Shown: positions 1 through 8,749 of the stretch, piece after piece
Numbering within the stretch: position 1 is the first letter of the stretch
How the letters are laid out: every line of letters begins with the position of its first letter
NCBI RefSeq assembly: GCF_015278255.1
Contig: NZ_JADIJC010000010.1
Coordinates: forward strand, 62,001-126,000
Source: Microbacterium hibisci
Lineage (GTDB): Bacteria; Actinomycetota; Actinomycetes; Actinomycetales; Microbacteriaceae
Length of the DNA stretch: 64,000 nucleotides
Direction: 5' to 3'
Made by a program: the position numbers and the translations under genes
The notes under the pieces: generated by a model
What the model saw: the letters and a program-made list of their open reading frames with translations, nothing else
The model's database searches: none
Told to the model about the DNA's origin: nothing

Positions 1-82
1 GACCCGCTTCGGCGGCGCGCCCGGCCGCGACGTGCTCGAACTCGAGCTCAACCGGCTGACGTCGGAAGACGCGAGTGTCTGA
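1..82 (+). CDS. C-terminal end of a truncated gene, possibly thioredoxin-like
   Basis: An open frame enters from the left edge (codons start at base 2) and stops at TGA 80-82, encoding about 26 residues that end in EDASV. Its last 8 bases overlap the GTG start of the next gene, so the two are translationally coupled. The piece is too short to identify by itself. In related actinobacteria a thioredoxin-family protein often precedes the DUF4395-OsmC pair, which makes that the best guess, but this is inference from context only. Confidence 0.45.
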   Translation, partial: TRFGGAPGRDVLELELNRLTSEDASV

Positions 83-683
83 CGCCACGGATGCCGCGAC
101 CCCGCGCGGCATCGATCCGCGCGGCCCGCGCTTCGCGGCGGGGATCACGGCGGCGCTGCTGCTGATCGTCGTGTTCTTGGGGCTCACGGGGCTGTCGACC
201 GCGCAGTGGCCCGCCGGCTCCGGACTCATCGGCGTGGTCGACCCCGATACCGGCGAGGGCTACATCAGCGGCGTCCCCGGCGCGTTCCTCATCCCGCACA
301 CGACGGTGCTCCAGCGCTTTCTCGACCCCGCGTTCCTGCTGCTGCTGATCACCGCGCTTCTGTTCCTGTGGGGCGTGGTCTCGCCACGCACGGCGCCGTG
401 GGGCGTGCTGTACCGCAAGGTCGTCGCGCCGCGTCTCGCGCCGCCGAAAGATCTCGAAGACCCGCGCCCGCCGCGCTTCGCGCAGGGCGTCGGGCTGTTC
501 GTCGTGACGATCGGGCTGGTGCTGCACCTGGCCGGCGTGCCGTGGGCGCTCACCATCGCCGCCGCCGCGGCGTTCGTCGCCGCGTTCCTCAACGCCGTCT
601 TCGGCCTGTGCCTCGGCTGCCAGCTCTATCTGCTGCTGCAGCGCATGGGCGTCATCGGACGCGTCCGCCCGACCGCGGCCTGA
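75..683 (+). CDS. DUF4395 family membrane protein
   Basis: A 202-residue integral membrane protein with hydrophobic segments near residues 22-42, 86-103, 138-154 and 158-188. The DUF4395 hallmark DPRxPRFAxG occurs twice (about 14-23 and 129-138), and a CLGC thiol pair sits at 179-182 in the last membrane segment. Function is unproven. The family is recurrently found beside thioredoxin-like and OsmC proteins, so a role in membrane thiol or sulfur redox is plausible. The GTG start at 75 overlaps the upstream stop by 8 bases and has GGAAG about 7 nt before it. OsmC follows after about 100 bp and has its own promoter-like box. Confidence 0.85.
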   Translation: MSDATDAATPRGIDPRGPRFAAGITAALLLIVVFLGLTGLSTAQWPAGSGLIGVVDPDTGEGYISGVPGAFLIPHTTVLQRFLDPAFLLLLITALLFLWGVVSPRTAPWGVLYRKVVAPRLAPPKDLEDPRPPRFAQGVGLFVVTIGLVLHLAGVPWALTIAAAAAFVAAFLNAVFGLCLGCQLYLLLQRMGVIGRVRPTAA

Positions 684-732
684 CACGGCTCGCGTCGCGG
701 CGCAACCGTCGCGGCGCGGCATCCGTCCCGAT

Positions 733-738
733 TAGGCT
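733..738 (+). promoter_or_regulatory. -10 box upstream of the OsmC gene
   Basis: TAGGCT at 733-738 fits the TAnnnT -10 pattern seen before many starts in this window. It would put transcription initiation near 745, leaving a leader of about 43 nt with AGGAGG before the OsmC start. The -35 region is not recognisable. If real, OsmC is transcribed independently of the DUF4395 gene. Confidence 0.4.
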
Positions 739-787
739 GACCGCGAGACGCCCCGAGACCGGGCGCGCCCTGAGCGAGGAGGCCTCC

Positions 788-1213
788 ATGACCGTCACGA
801 GCGAAGCGACCACCGTCTGGAAGGGCGGGCTGTTCGACGGGTCCGGCGAGACGACGTTCGTGTCGTCGGGGCTCGGCACCTTCCCGGTCAACTGGAAGGC
901 GCGCAGCGAGGGCTCCACGTCGGTGACGACGCCCGAAGAGCTCATCGCCGCCGCCCACGCGTCGTGCTTCAGCATGGCGTTCTCGCTCGCGCTGGCCGAG
1001 AACGGCACTCCCCCGGAGTCGATCGACACCACCGCGTCGGTGACGTTCAAGCCCGGCACCGGCATCACCGGCAGCCACCTCAACGTCAACGCGGTCGTGC
1101 CCGGACTCGAGCCGGAGGACTTCGAGCGCCTCGCGCAGGAGGCGAAGGCCGGGTGCCCCGTGTCACAGGCGCTCGCGGGCGTCGAGATCACGCTCGAGGC
1201 GACGCTTGCCTGA
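788..1213 (+). CDS. OsmC family peroxiredoxin
   Basis: A 141-residue cytoplasmic thiol peroxidase that reduces organic hydroperoxides. The two conserved cysteines are visible: C60 in AAHASCF and C123 in AGCPVS, the usual peroxidatic/resolving pair of the OsmC/Ohr superfamily, and the length is normal for the short OsmC group. The ATG at 788 is preceded by a strong GAGGAGG about 5 nt upstream. The stop overlaps the TTG start of the next gene by 8 bases. Together with the DUF4395 protein upstream this forms a small oxidative and thiol stress block. The family call is secure; the physiological substrate is not known. Confidence 0.93.
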   Translation: MTVTSEATTVWKGGLFDGSGETTFVSSGLGTFPVNWKARSEGSTSVTTPEELIAAAHASCFSMAFSLALAENGTPPESIDTTASVTFKPGTGITGSHLNVNAVVPGLEPEDFERLAQEAKAGCPVSQALAGVEITLEATLA

Positions 1214-2135
1214 CAGACTCTCCCCCGGTGCCGACGGTCGCAGGATCGTCGTCGCCGGGGCGTCCGGCCTCATCGGCGGCGCGCTCGTCGACAGCCTCCG
1301 CGCCGACGGCGTCGAGGTGACGACGCTCGTCCGCCGCCCGGCCGAGGCGCCGCACGAGGTCGAATGGCTCACCCGCGACGAGCCGCTCGACCCCACCGTG
1401 CTCGAGGGCGCGCACGCCGTCGTGGGGCTCAACGGGGCGAGCATCGGCCGGTTCCCGTGGACGACGTCGTACAAGAGCACGCTGCTGTGGTCGCGGGTCA
1501 CGCCGACCCGCGCCCTGGCCCGCGCCGTCCGGGCGCTCGGCACGGATGCCCCGCACTTCGTGTCGGCCTCCGCCGTGGGCTACTACGGCTCGGCGCCGCA
1601 AGCCCGGCTCTCGGAAGACGCCGCGCGCGGTGAGTCGTTCCTCGCCGACCTCTGCGGCGAGTGGGAGGCAGCCGCCTACGGGGCGGGGACGGATGCCGCG
1701 GTGAGCGTGCTGCGCACCGCGCCGGTGGTCCACGCCGACGGGGTGCTGAAGCCGCTCATGCTCCTCACGCGTCTGGGCCTCTCGGGGCCGATCGGCCGCG
1801 GAACCCAGGTGTGGCCCTGGATCTCGCTCGACGACGAGGTGCGCGCGATCCGCCACGTCATCGACGAACGCCTGACCGGCCCCGTGAACCTCGCCGGGCC
1901 GACGCGCGCCACCGCCAACGACCTCGGGTTCGCGCTCGCCGTGCGGATGAACCGGCCGTTCCTGCTGCGCGCGCCGGTATGGGGCATCCGGCTCGCGCTC
2001 GGGGCCGACGCGACCGAGGCGATCCTCACCTCCGACGCGCACGTGGTGCCCGACGCCCTGACCGTGTCGGGCTTCGGGTTCCGCCATCCGACCGTCGAGG
2101 ATGCGGTCGCCGCAGCTGTCCCCGCGACCCGCTGA
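1206..2135 (+). CDS. TIGR01777 family NAD(P)-binding epimerase/oxidoreductase
   Basis: A 309-residue extended-SDR protein of the YfcH/TIGR01777 type. The Rossmann glycine motif GASGLIGG lies at about residues 18-25, SASAVGYYG (Ser and Tyr of the active site) near 117-125, and the C-terminal DUF1731-like part contains PVWGIRLALG. The substrate is unknown for the family; related proteins are called nucleoside-diphosphate-sugar epimerases and cell-division-inhibitor homologues. The start is TTG at 1206, overlapping the OsmC stop by 8 bases, so it is probably co-translated. It ends 1 bp from the stop of the convergent gene, which leaves no room for a terminator between them. Confidence 0.88.
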   Translation: MPDRLSPGADGRRIVVAGASGLIGGALVDSLRADGVEVTTLVRRPAEAPHEVEWLTRDEPLDPTVLEGAHAVVGLNGASIGRFPWTTSYKSTLLWSRVTPTRALARAVRALGTDAPHFVSASAVGYYGSAPQARLSEDAARGESFLADLCGEWEAAAYGAGTDAAVSVLRTAPVVHADGVLKPLMLLTRLGLSGPIGRGTQVWPWISLDDEVRAIRHVIDERLTGPVNLAGPTRATANDLGFALAVRMNRPFLLRAPVWGIRLALGADATEAILTSDAHVVPDALTVSGFGFRHPTVEDAVAAAVPATR

Positions 2136-2136
2136 G

Positions 2137-2586
2137 TCAGGCGGGCCGGTCGGTCCTCTCGAGACGGATGGCCGTGCGCACCGCCTCGCGGGCGCGGCGC
2201 CGGTCTCCGGCCGCGTTGTAGGCGAGAGCGAGGCGGTACCAGACCCGCCAGTCGTCGGGATGGGCCTCCGCGTCGGCGCGGTACACCGGGAAGACCGCAT
2301 CCCCGTCCGCGCGCATGACGCGTCCGCTGGGGCGCACCGCCACGTCGTCCTGGGGCACGCCGCCCTCGGCCTCCAGGCGTCGGCCGACCTGCTGCGCGCG
2401 GACGCCGAACCACAGTTCGCGGCCGAGCGCCCACGCGGCGATCAGGGGAAGCACGATCAGCGCCACGCCCATCGCGATGCCGACGCCGTCGCCGCTCAGG
2501 ATCAGCAGCCACGCGCGCTGACCGACGAGCACGATGTACAGCGCGAGCAGCGCCGCCATGACGGCGACGCCGATGCGGGCGCTCAT
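2137..2586 (-). CDS. Small membrane protein with a TPR-like C-terminal region
   Basis: A 149-residue protein with two hydrophobic segments (about residues 4-30 and 35-55) followed by a soluble part whose last 45 residues (DDWRVWYRLALAYNAAGDRR and neighbours) read like one tetratricopeptide unit. I do not recognise a defined family. Its ATG overlaps the dapB stop in the ATGA configuration (2583-2586), so it is translated as the second gene of a dapB operon. The TPR-like part suggests a protein-interaction role, but nothing in the sequence shows the partner. Confidence 0.72.
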   Translation of the reverse strand: MSARIGVAVMAALLALYIVLVGQRAWLLILSGDGVGIAMGVALIVLPLIAAWALGRELWFGVRAQQVGRRLEAEGGVPQDDVAVRPSGRVMRADGDAVFPVYRADAEAHPDDWRVWYRLALAYNAAGDRRRAREAVRTAIRLERTDRPA

Positions 2587-3398
2587 GCGCCCGTGGTGCG
2601 GGCGACCTGGCCGGGCACGCCGCCCTCTTCCACGGGTCGCGCGTCGGCGGCGGGGTGACGGCGGCCGATGCCGATGTCGATGAGGCTGTCGAGTCCGATC
2701 GTGACGCCTCGTGCGTCGCGCGCGGCGGCGAGAGCGAGACGGATGCCGGGGGCATAGGCCGCGGCGGGCTCGACGGTGTCGTGGACGATCGTGAGGGACT
2801 CCCCCGCGCCCGAGAGGATGGTCTCCTGGCGGGCGATGACGCCGGGACGGCGGAGCGAGTGGACGGGCACGCTCGCGACCTGCTGCCCTCGAGCCCGCTG
2901 GTCGACATGCGGGGATTCGACCGGGCCGACGGCGGCGCGCGCGGCGGCGATGAGCTCGGCGGTGCGCACGGCCGTGCCGCTCGGCGAGTCGATCTTCGTC
3001 TCGCGGTGGGCCTCGACGATCTCGACCGAGGGGAAGAACGGGGCCGCCGCGGCGGCGAGGGCCGAGCCCAGCACCGACCCGATCGAGAAGTTGGGGATGA
3101 ACACGGCCCCCGTGCCCGCCGCCTCGACGAGCGGCCGCACCAGCGCGATCCGCTCGGCCGACCACCCGGAGGTGCCGACGAGCACGTTGATGCCGCGCTC
3201 GATCGCCGCGCGGACGACGTCGATCGACACGGCCGGGGTCGACGCGTCGACCACCAGGTCGGCGCCCTGGAGCTCCGACAGCTCCGACCGCGACGACAGC
3301 ACGCCGGCGAGTTCGAATCCGGGCTCCGCCTCGACCACGTCGCGGATGATCCCGCCGAGCTTTCCGGTACCGCCGACGATGGCCACGCGTGTCGTCAT
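2583..3398 (-). CDS. dapB: 4-hydroxy-tetrahydrodipicolinate reductase
   Basis: DapB reduces 4-hydroxy-tetrahydrodipicolinate to tetrahydrodipicolinate in the lysine and meso-diaminopimelate pathway (cytoplasm, NAD(P)H). The Rossmann motif GGTGKLGG is at residues 9-16, and the family signature HRETKIDSPSGTA starts at 131, giving the catalytic pair H131 and K135. At 271 residues it is longer than the usual 245 or so, because of a C-terminal tail after the GRRHP sequence. ATG 3398 is chosen over the in-frame ATG at 3407: TAGGAT lies 7 nt upstream of 3398, matching the leaderless pattern of this genome. Its stop overlaps the next gene (ATGA). It keeps the usual orientation downstream of pnp. Confidence 0.95.
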   Translation of the reverse strand: MTTRVAIVGGTGKLGGIIRDVVEAEPGFELAGVLSSRSELSELQGADLVVDASTPAVSIDVVRAAIERGINVLVGTSGWSAERIALVRPLVEAAGTGAVFIPNFSIGSVLGSALAAAAAPFFPSVEIVEAHRETKIDSPSGTAVRTAELIAAARAAVGPVESPHVDQRARGQQVASVPVHSLRRPGVIARQETILSGAGESLTIVHDTVEPAAAYAPGIRLALAAARDARGVTIGLDSLIDIGIGRRHPAADARPVEEGGVPGQVARTTGA

Positions 3399-3498
3399 GG
3401 CTTCCATCCTAGGCGGGGCGGCAGAGGCCGGGCCGGGCTGGACGGGTTGGGCCGGACGGCCGAGCAAAGGGGCGGCATCCGCGCCGTACGCTGGAACA

Positions 3499-3972
3499 GT
3501 GGTGACCCTGCGCTCCTCCGCCGTCGACGCTCACGATGCCCACGAGCTGCTCGCGGAGTACTTCCGCTCGCGCACCGAGGGCTTCGCGCTGCTGGACGTG
3601 TCGTACCGGACGACGTTCCCCGACCCCGCGGCATTCGTACCGCCCGCCGGCGTGTTCGTCGTGCTCGACGACGACGAGGGCGTCGCGCAGGGCTGCGGCG
3701 GCATCCGGCTCATCCCACCCGGTCCGCTGGGCGTGCGGTACGAGCTGAAGCACCTGTACCTCCGACCGGTCACGCGGGGGCGCGGCTGGGGACGCCTGCT
3801 CGTCGAGGACCTCGAGCGGCGGGCCCGCGAGTTCGGTGCGGGCGAACTCGTCTTGGACACGCACCACTCGCTCGAGGCGGCCGGCGCGCTGTACGCACGC
3901 ACCGGATTCACCGCCATCGATCCCTACAACGACAACCCCAACGCGTCGCGCTGGTACGGGAAGGCGCTCTGA
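3499..3972 (+). CDS. GNAT family N-acetyltransferase
   Basis: A 157-residue acetyl-CoA-dependent acetyltransferase. The acetyl-CoA pyrophosphate-binding motif A is present as a V-T-R-G-R-G-W-G-R-L-L stretch (about 93-103), preceded by the strand LKHLYLRP, and the C-terminal GALYARTGF motif (about 134-142) is characteristic. The substrate cannot be told. GTG 3499 or the adjacent GTG 3502 can be the start; TACGCT at 3487-3492 lies exactly 6 nt before 3499, supporting a leaderless transcript beginning there. It is divergent from dapB, about 100 bp away. Confidence 0.88.
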   Translation: MVTLRSSAVDAHDAHELLAEYFRSRTEGFALLDVSYRTTFPDPAAFVPPAGVFVVLDDDEGVAQGCGGIRLIPPGPLGVRYELKHLYLRPVTRGRGWGRLLVEDLERRAREFGAGELVLDTHHSLEAAGALYARTGFTAIDPYNDNPNASRWYGKAL

Positions 3973-4069
3973 GGCGTCGGCGGCTGGGCGGGCGCAGCGC
4001 CGGGCACGCCGCTGCGTCCGGCGCGCCGAGCCCGCGCTCGAGCCCCGTCGGCCGGGGTGGACCGCGGGG

Positions 4070-4672
4070 TCAGACGGGGTAGACCTCGGGCAGGCCGGTG
4101 CGAAGCTCGACCGGCAGGTGCGCCATGTCGTTGTGCGACAGGAGCGTCCACGGCCGCCCCTGCTTCTGTGCGATCACCGTCAGTCCGCAGTGCGCCTGGT
4201 TGAGCGTCATCCAGCGCCAGTCGGGAGCCTGCAGGACCTCTCGCACGAACCACGCGATCACGAAGTTGTGGGTGATCAGCAGCTCGTGCACCTCACCGCG
4301 CTTGCGCACGAGGAACTCGCTGACCGCGTCCGACATCTGAGCGCGCCCCGCCTCGACCTCGGCCTCGGTCACCGCGCCGAAGAACGGCTCGAACGCCGCC
4401 GGGGTCTCCTCCGTCATGCCGGTGGGCACGCAGTCGAACAGCAGCGCCGACGGCTCCGGCGAGAGCGACGGCATCCGCTCGGCGACGGCGCGCGCGGTCT
4501 GACTGGCCCGCTCGAGGGGCGAGTGCCAGACGGCGTCGAACGGCACGCCGGAGAGCCGGTCGGCCAGCAGGGCGGCCTGCCGCCGTCCGCGCGGCGAGAG
4601 GGGGCCGTCGACGAGACCGTGCTCGGCATCCTGATGCTCGCCGTGCCGCACGAGGTAGATGTAGTGCGTCAC
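4070..4672 (-). CDS. Histidine phosphatase family protein
   Basis: A 200-residue phosphoglycerate-mutase-like phosphatase. The catalytic RHG is at residues 9-11 (YLVRHGE), with the second conserved histidine in LLITHNF. The physiological substrate is unknown. The GTG at 4672 is chosen because it has GGAG about 8 nt upstream and puts the RHG motif at the usual distance from the N terminus. A longer version from GTG 4714 is possible: TAGGGT at 4722-4727 lies 7 nt upstream, so the transcript probably starts at 4714 whichever codon is used. It lies alone between the acetyltransferase and the aldo/keto-reductase-like gene. Confidence 0.88.
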   Translation of the reverse strand: MTHYIYLVRHGEHQDAEHGLVDGPLSPRGRRQAALLADRLSGVPFDAVWHSPLERASQTARAVAERMPSLSPEPSALLFDCVPTGMTEETPAAFEPFFGAVTEAEVEAGRAQMSDAVSEFLVRKRGEVHELLITHNFVIAWFVREVLQAPDWRWMTLNQAHCGLTVIAQKQGRPWTLLSHNDMAHLPVELRTGLPEVYPV

Positions 4673-4786
4673 GCAGCTCACTCCGTCGGGGGTCGCGTGC
4701 CCGGGGGAAGGCACGTCCTCCACCCTACGACACGTCCCGCAGGGTCTTCGGACGGGCCGGATCGGGCGCGCCGCACGGCCGACGCG

Positions 4787-5848
4787 CTACTCGGAGGCGC
4801 GGCCGATGTCGGCCAGCTGCGCGCGGCTGAGGCGGACGCCGACCCCCTGCACGAGCTCTTCGACGTGCTGCGGGGCGTAGGCGTTCACGATCGGCGCGGT
4901 GACGAGCTTCTGCGCCAGCAGCCAGGCGACGGCCACCGCCGCGTCGGGAACGCCGAGGTCCGCGCCGACGGCGTCCAGCGCCCGCAGCGTGCGGCTTCCG
5001 CGACGGTTGAGGTTCGCCGCGAGCTGCGCGCCGCGCACCGACAGCGCGCCGCGGATCTTGGAACGCTGGCGACCCGCCAGGAAGCCGTGCTCGAGGGCGT
5101 GCGACGGGGTCACCGCCATGCCCTGCGCACCCGCGACGAGCCGCAGATCGTCGTCGAACTCGTGACGACGCAGCACGTTGAAGGGCACGTCGAGCACGGT
5201 GATCCGCGGGTAGCCGGCCGAGGCGAAGATGCGTGCCTCGACGAGCTGCGCCGCGCTGTACCCGATCACGCCGACCGCCCGGATCTTGCCGGACTCGACG
5301 AGCCACTCGGCGGTCGCGAGGGTGTCTTCCAGCGACGAGCCGGGATCGGTGGTGGCGTCGAGGTACAGCACGTCGATGCGATCGGTGCGCAGGCGCGAGA
5401 GCGAGGCCTCGACGGCGCGCACCAGGTTGACCGGTCCGAGGCCCGGGTTGTCGGCGTGTCCGCCGACGCGCACGGCGAGCACGACGTCGTCGCGCAGCCC
5501 GCGCGACCGCAGCCACTGGCCCACGATGTGCTCGCTGCGGCCGCTGGAGTAGCTGTCGGCGGTGTGGACGGTGTTGCCGCCCAGCTCGGCGTACGTGTCG
5601 AGGATCGCGTGGCTGGACTCGAGATCGACGTTCCAGCCGAACTCGGCTGCGCCGAGGATCAGCGGGAAGACTTCCGAGCCGCTCTCGCCGAGCGCGACGC
5701 GGACGCTGCTGCCGATCGGAGGGCCCTGCACCGGGATGGGCGCCGACGGGTGAGGACCCCGCACATCGGTGGTCTGCGGCGCGGCAGCGGAGGCCGCGGC
5801 ATCCGGACTCGACGACGGAAGCGTCGAGTCAACGCCGAAGTAAGCCAT
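4787..5848 (-). CDS. Aldo/keto-reductase-fold protein with altered catalytic tetrad
   Basis: A 353-residue protein whose core (about 50-350) follows the aldo/keto reductase barrel: LGAAEFGWN, then TADSYSSGRSE, then RIDVLYLDATTD, then the C-terminal VAWLLAQKLVTAPIVNA. Of the catalytic tetrad, D98 and Y100 are present. The lysine position (in DVVLAVRVGG) is R127 and the histidine position (usually QLHxPD) is D164. About 50 Ala/Ser/Pro-rich residues precede the barrel. With two of four catalytic residues replaced it may be a poor enzyme, a binder or a regulator. ATG 5848 has GAGGGGG about 7 nt upstream. It sits between pnp and dapB. Confidence 0.85.
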   Translation of the reverse strand: MAYFGVDSTLPSSSPDAAASAAAPQTTDVRGPHPSAPIPVQGPPIGSSVRVALGESGSEVFPLILGAAEFGWNVDLESSHAILDTYAELGGNTVHTADSYSSGRSEHIVGQWLRSRGLRDDVVLAVRVGGHADNPGLGPVNLVRAVEASLSRLRTDRIDVLYLDATTDPGSSLEDTLATAEWLVESGKIRAVGVIGYSAAQLVEARIFASAGYPRITVLDVPFNVLRRHEFDDDLRLVAGAQGMAVTPSHALEHGFLAGRQRSKIRGALSVRGAQLAANLNRRGSRTLRALDAVGADLGVPDAAVAVAWLLAQKLVTAPIVNAYAPQHVEELVQGVGVRLSRAQLADIGRASE

Positions 5849-6063
5849 GTGCCACCCCCTCACGAAAATCCCTGCGGAGCCTCGTGATCACTGTCCGCGC
5901 GCCCCCCGGCGCGTACTTAGAGGGTAGGCCAGTCCGGACAGCACGCTGTCCACTGAGGCGAACTGTCGATAAACATTGCATAACGCTTTGATCACGAAGC
6001 GCAGATCTGCGCGGGTTCGTCCCCTTTTCGGTGGACAGAGGACCCCGCTCCACGACCGGACGA

Positions 6064-6098
6064 CGGATGCCCGCCCCCGCGATGGGGACGGGCATCCG
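6064..6098 (-). terminator. Hairpin terminator downstream of pnp
   Basis: A 10-bp perfect stem (CGGATGCCCG at 6064-6073 with CGGGCATCCG at 6089-6098) closes a 15-nt loop that can itself pair C and G runs. It lies 44 bp past the pnp stop and has no T-run. It belongs to the GGATGCC/GGCATCC palindrome family seen at several gene ends in this window. Confidence 0.6.
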
Positions 6099-6141
6099 GT
6101 CAGCCTTGCTCGCGGCCGTCGAGGCGGCCTCGGCGCGCCGA

Positions 6142-8421
6142 TCAGCCTTCGGCGGGAGCCTCCGGGCCCGGGTTGGCCGCAGCGCGGCCTTCCTGGTCGG
6201 CGGCCTCCTCGAGCACCGGCTCGAGCGAGAGCTTGCCGCGGTCGTCGATCTTCGTGATCTTCACGAGGAGCTTCTGACCGACCGAGAGGACGTCGTCGAC
6301 GTTCTCCACGCGCTTGCCGCCGGCGAGCTTGCGGACCTCGCTGACGTGCAGCAGTCCGTCCTTGCCGGGCAGGAGCGAGATGAACGCGCCGAACGTCGCG
6401 ATCTTGACGACCGTGCCGAGGAACTGCTCGCCGACCTCCGGGTTGGTGGGGTTGGCGATCGCGTTCACCTGGGCGCGGGCGGCCTCGGCCGAGGGGCCGT
6501 CGGTCGCGCCGATGTAGACGGTGCCGTCCTCCTCGATCGAGATGTCGGCGCCGGTCTCGTCCTGGATGGCGTTGATCGTCTTGCCCTTCGGGCCGATCAG
6601 CTCGCCGATCTTGTCGACCGGGATCTGCACGCTGATCACGCGCGGCGCCGTCGGGGCCATCTCGTCGGGGCCGTCGATCGCGGCGTTCAGCACGCCGAGG
6701 ATCGTCAGACGCGCGTCCTTCGCCTGGGTCAGCGCGGCGGCGAGCACCGACGACGGGATGCCGTCGAGCTTCGTGTCGAGCTGGATCGCGGTGACGAACT
6801 CGCTCGTGCCGGCGACCTTGAAGTCCATGTCGCCGAGCGCGTCCTCGGCGCCGAGGATGTCGGTCAGCGCGGCGTAGCGCGTCTGGCCGTCGACCTCGTC
6901 CGAGACGAGACCCATCGCGATGCCGGCGACCGGGGCGCGCAGCGGCACACCGGCGTTCAGCAGCGAGAGGGTCGAGGCGCACACCGAGCCCATCGACGTC
7001 GAGCCGTTCGAGCCGAGCGCCTCGGACACCTGGCGGATCGCGTACGGGAACTCCTCGCGGGCCGGGAGCACCGGCACGAGCGCGCGCTCCGCGAGGAAGC
7101 CGTGGCCGATCTCGCGACGCTTCGGGCTGCCCACGCGACCCGTCTCACCCGTCGAGTAGGGCGGGAAGTTGTAGTGGTGCATGTAGCGCTTGTGCGTGAC
7201 GGGCGACAGCGAGTCGATCTGCTGCTCCATCTTGAGCATGTTCAGCGTGGTGACGCCCAGGATCTGGGTCTCGCCGCGCTGGAAGATCGCCGAGCCGTGG
7301 ACGCGCGGGATGACCTGCACCTCCGCGTCGAGCGGGCGGATGTCGGCGAGGCCGCGGCCGTCGATGCGCACGCCCTCGGTGAGGATGCGACCGCGCACGA
7401 TCTTCTTCGTCACCGACTTGTACGCGGCCGAGAACTCCAGCGTCGACACGGCGGGCAGCTGCTCCGCCTCGACGGCGGCGATGAGCTCGGCCTTGACACG
7501 GTCCTTGACGGCGTCGTCGGCGTTCTGGCGCTCCTGCTTGTCGGCGATCTGGTAGATGCCCACCAGCTCGTCGTACGCGCGGCCCGCGACGAAGTCGTAG
7601 GTCTCCTGGCTGTACGCGGGGAAGACCGGGTACGACTGGATCTCCTTCGCGGCGGTGTTCGCCACGACGTTCTGCGCGGCGACGAGCTCCTTGAGGAAGG
7701 GCTTGGCGGCCTCGAGGCCGGCGGCCACGACCTCTTCGCTGGGCTTCGTCGCGCCGCCCTTGATGAGGTTCCACGAACCCTCGGTCGCCTCGGCCTCGAC
7801 CATCATGATCGCGACGTCGCCGTCGTCGAGGACGCGACCGGCGACGATGAGGTCGAACACGGCCTCCTCGAGCTGCTTCACGTTCGGGAACGCGACCCAC
7901 TGGTCGGCGTGCTCGCCGTGGCCGGGGATGAGCGCGAGGCGCACACCCGCGATGGGGCCCGAGAACGGCAGACCCGAGATCTGGGTCGACAGCGACGCGG
8001 CGTTGATCGCGAGGGCGTCGTAGAACTCGCCGGGAGCGATCGAGAGCACCGTGACGACGATCTGCACCTCGTTGCGGAGGCCGTCGACGAACGACGGACG
8101 CAGCGGGCGGTCGATCAGGCGGCACACCAGGATCGCCTCGGTGGAGGGACGGCCCTCGCGGCGGAAGAACGAGCCGGGGATCTTGCCGGCGGCGTACGAC
8201 CGCTCCTCGACGTCGACGGTCAGCGGGAAGAAGTCGAAGCCCTCACGAGGGTGCTTGCCGGCGCTGGTGGCCGACAGGAGCATGGTCTCCTCGTCGAGGT
8301 AGGCGGCGACGGCACCCTGTGCCTGCTGCGCCAGACGCCCGGTCTCGAACCGGACGGTGCGGGTGCCGAAGCGTCCGTTGTCGAGGACGGCTTCGGCGGC
8401 GGTGATTTCAGGACCTTCCAA
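6142..8421 (-). CDS. pnp: Polyribonucleotide nucleotidyltransferase (PNPase)
   Basis: A 759-residue phosphorolytic 3'-5' exoribonuclease of the degradosome type. Domains in order: first RNase PH core (about 1-150, [21 protein letters not shown]), an alpha-helical linker, the second and catalytic RNase PH core (about 340-580, with [15 protein letters not shown] and GDMDFKVAG sequences), the KH domain ([14 protein letters not shown]) and the S1 domain ([13 protein letters not shown]). The length is normal for actinobacteria. The start is TTG 8421, which places EGPEI at the N terminus and has AAGGAG 7 nt upstream; the longer open frame to 8634 lacks any family similarity. rpsO, its usual upstream neighbour, lies 23 kb away on the same strand. 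Confidence 0.97.
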   Translation of the reverse strand: MEGPEITAAEAVLDNGRFGTRTVRFETGRLAQQAQGAVAAYLDEETMLLSATSAGKHPREGFDFFPLTVDVEERSYAAGKIPGSFFRREGRPSTEAILVCRLIDRPLRPSFVDGLRNEVQIVVTVLSIAPGEFYDALAINAASLSTQISGLPFSGPIAGVRLALIPGHGEHADQWVAFPNVKQLEEAVFDLIVAGRVLDDGDVAIMMVEAEATEGSWNLIKGGATKPSEEVVAAGLEAAKPFLKELVAAQNVVANTAAKEIQSYPVFPAYSQETYDFVAGRAYDELVGIYQIADKQERQNADDAVKDRVKAELIAAVEAEQLPAVSTLEFSAAYKSVTKKIVRGRILTEGVRIDGRGLADIRPLDAEVQVIPRVHGSAIFQRGETQILGVTTLNMLKMEQQIDSLSPVTHKRYMHHYNFPPYSTGETGRVGSPKRREIGHGFLAERALVPVLPAREEFPYAIRQVSEALGSNGSTSMGSVCASTLSLLNAGVPLRAPVAGIAMGLVSDEVDGQTRYAALTDILGAEDALGDMDFKVAGTSEFVTAIQLDTKLDGIPSSVLAAALTQAKDARLTILGVLNAAIDGPDEMAPTAPRVISVQIPVDKIGELIGPKGKTINAIQDETGADISIEEDGTVYIGATDGPSAEAARAQVNAIANPTNPEVGEQFLGTVVKIATFGAFISLLPGKDGLLHVSEVRKLAGGKRVENVDDVLSVGQKLLVKITKIDDRGKLSLEPVLEEAADQEGRAAANPGPEAPAEG

Positions 8422-8749
8422 GAGGTCTCTCCTTCTTTGTTTAGGCTCGCACGCGCGTCTCGCGCACGAGCTTGTGCGAAGGAGCAGGAACAGGCAGATC
8501 TCGGCGCGCGGCGATCGCCGCGGGACTCGCCAGCGCTGGTCACCAGTAGAAGACCACCCGCCGCGATCGCGTCGGGGAACCCACCACAGGGGACCAGCTT
8601 CCTGCCGGCCTGCTCCGCATGCCCGTGTGGGCACTGTGCTCGTATGGAATTGAGCGGAAGCCAGACGGCAACCCGTAAGAGCCTATCAGCGGGCGACCGG
8701 AAAGCACCCACCCTGGCGGGCATCCGGCGCCGCGCCTATGGTGGGGACC
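8422..8749. other. Intergenic region holding the long pnp leader
   Basis: About 330 bp without a convincing gene between pnp (minus) and the DUF5302 gene (plus). The only clear pnp promoter box is at 8680-8685, so roughly 250 nt of untranslated leader precede the TTG. Such leaders are known in other bacteria as targets of RNase III and PNPase autoregulation; I cannot fold this one reliably by eye. The last 10 bases before 8750 carry the TATGGT box of the small plus-strand gene. Confidence 0.5.
8680..8685 (-). promoter_or_regulatory. -10 box of pnp
   Basis: TAGGCT on the minus strand (8685 to 8680) would initiate transcription near 8673. The nonamer GGTTGCCGT begins at that predicted start (8673 to 8665), and the same nonamer sits at the same place in the rpsO promoter. 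No clear -35 is visible. Confidence 0.45.

Noticed and set aside
2655..4082. Long plus-strand frames opposite dapB and through the acetyltransferase
   Set aside because: Asp/Arg/Gly-rich composition without motifs; shadows of the minus-strand gene in GC-rich DNA.
4714..4723. Longer histidine phosphatase from GTG 4714 or 4723
   Set aside because: The promoter box supports a transcript from 4714, but GTG 4672 has a proper SD and puts RHG at the family position. Kept as an alternative only.
8422..8634. N-terminal extension of PNPase to 8634
   Set aside because: The extra residues are Arg-rich with no PNPase similarity, and TTG 8421 has an AAGGAG at ideal spacing.
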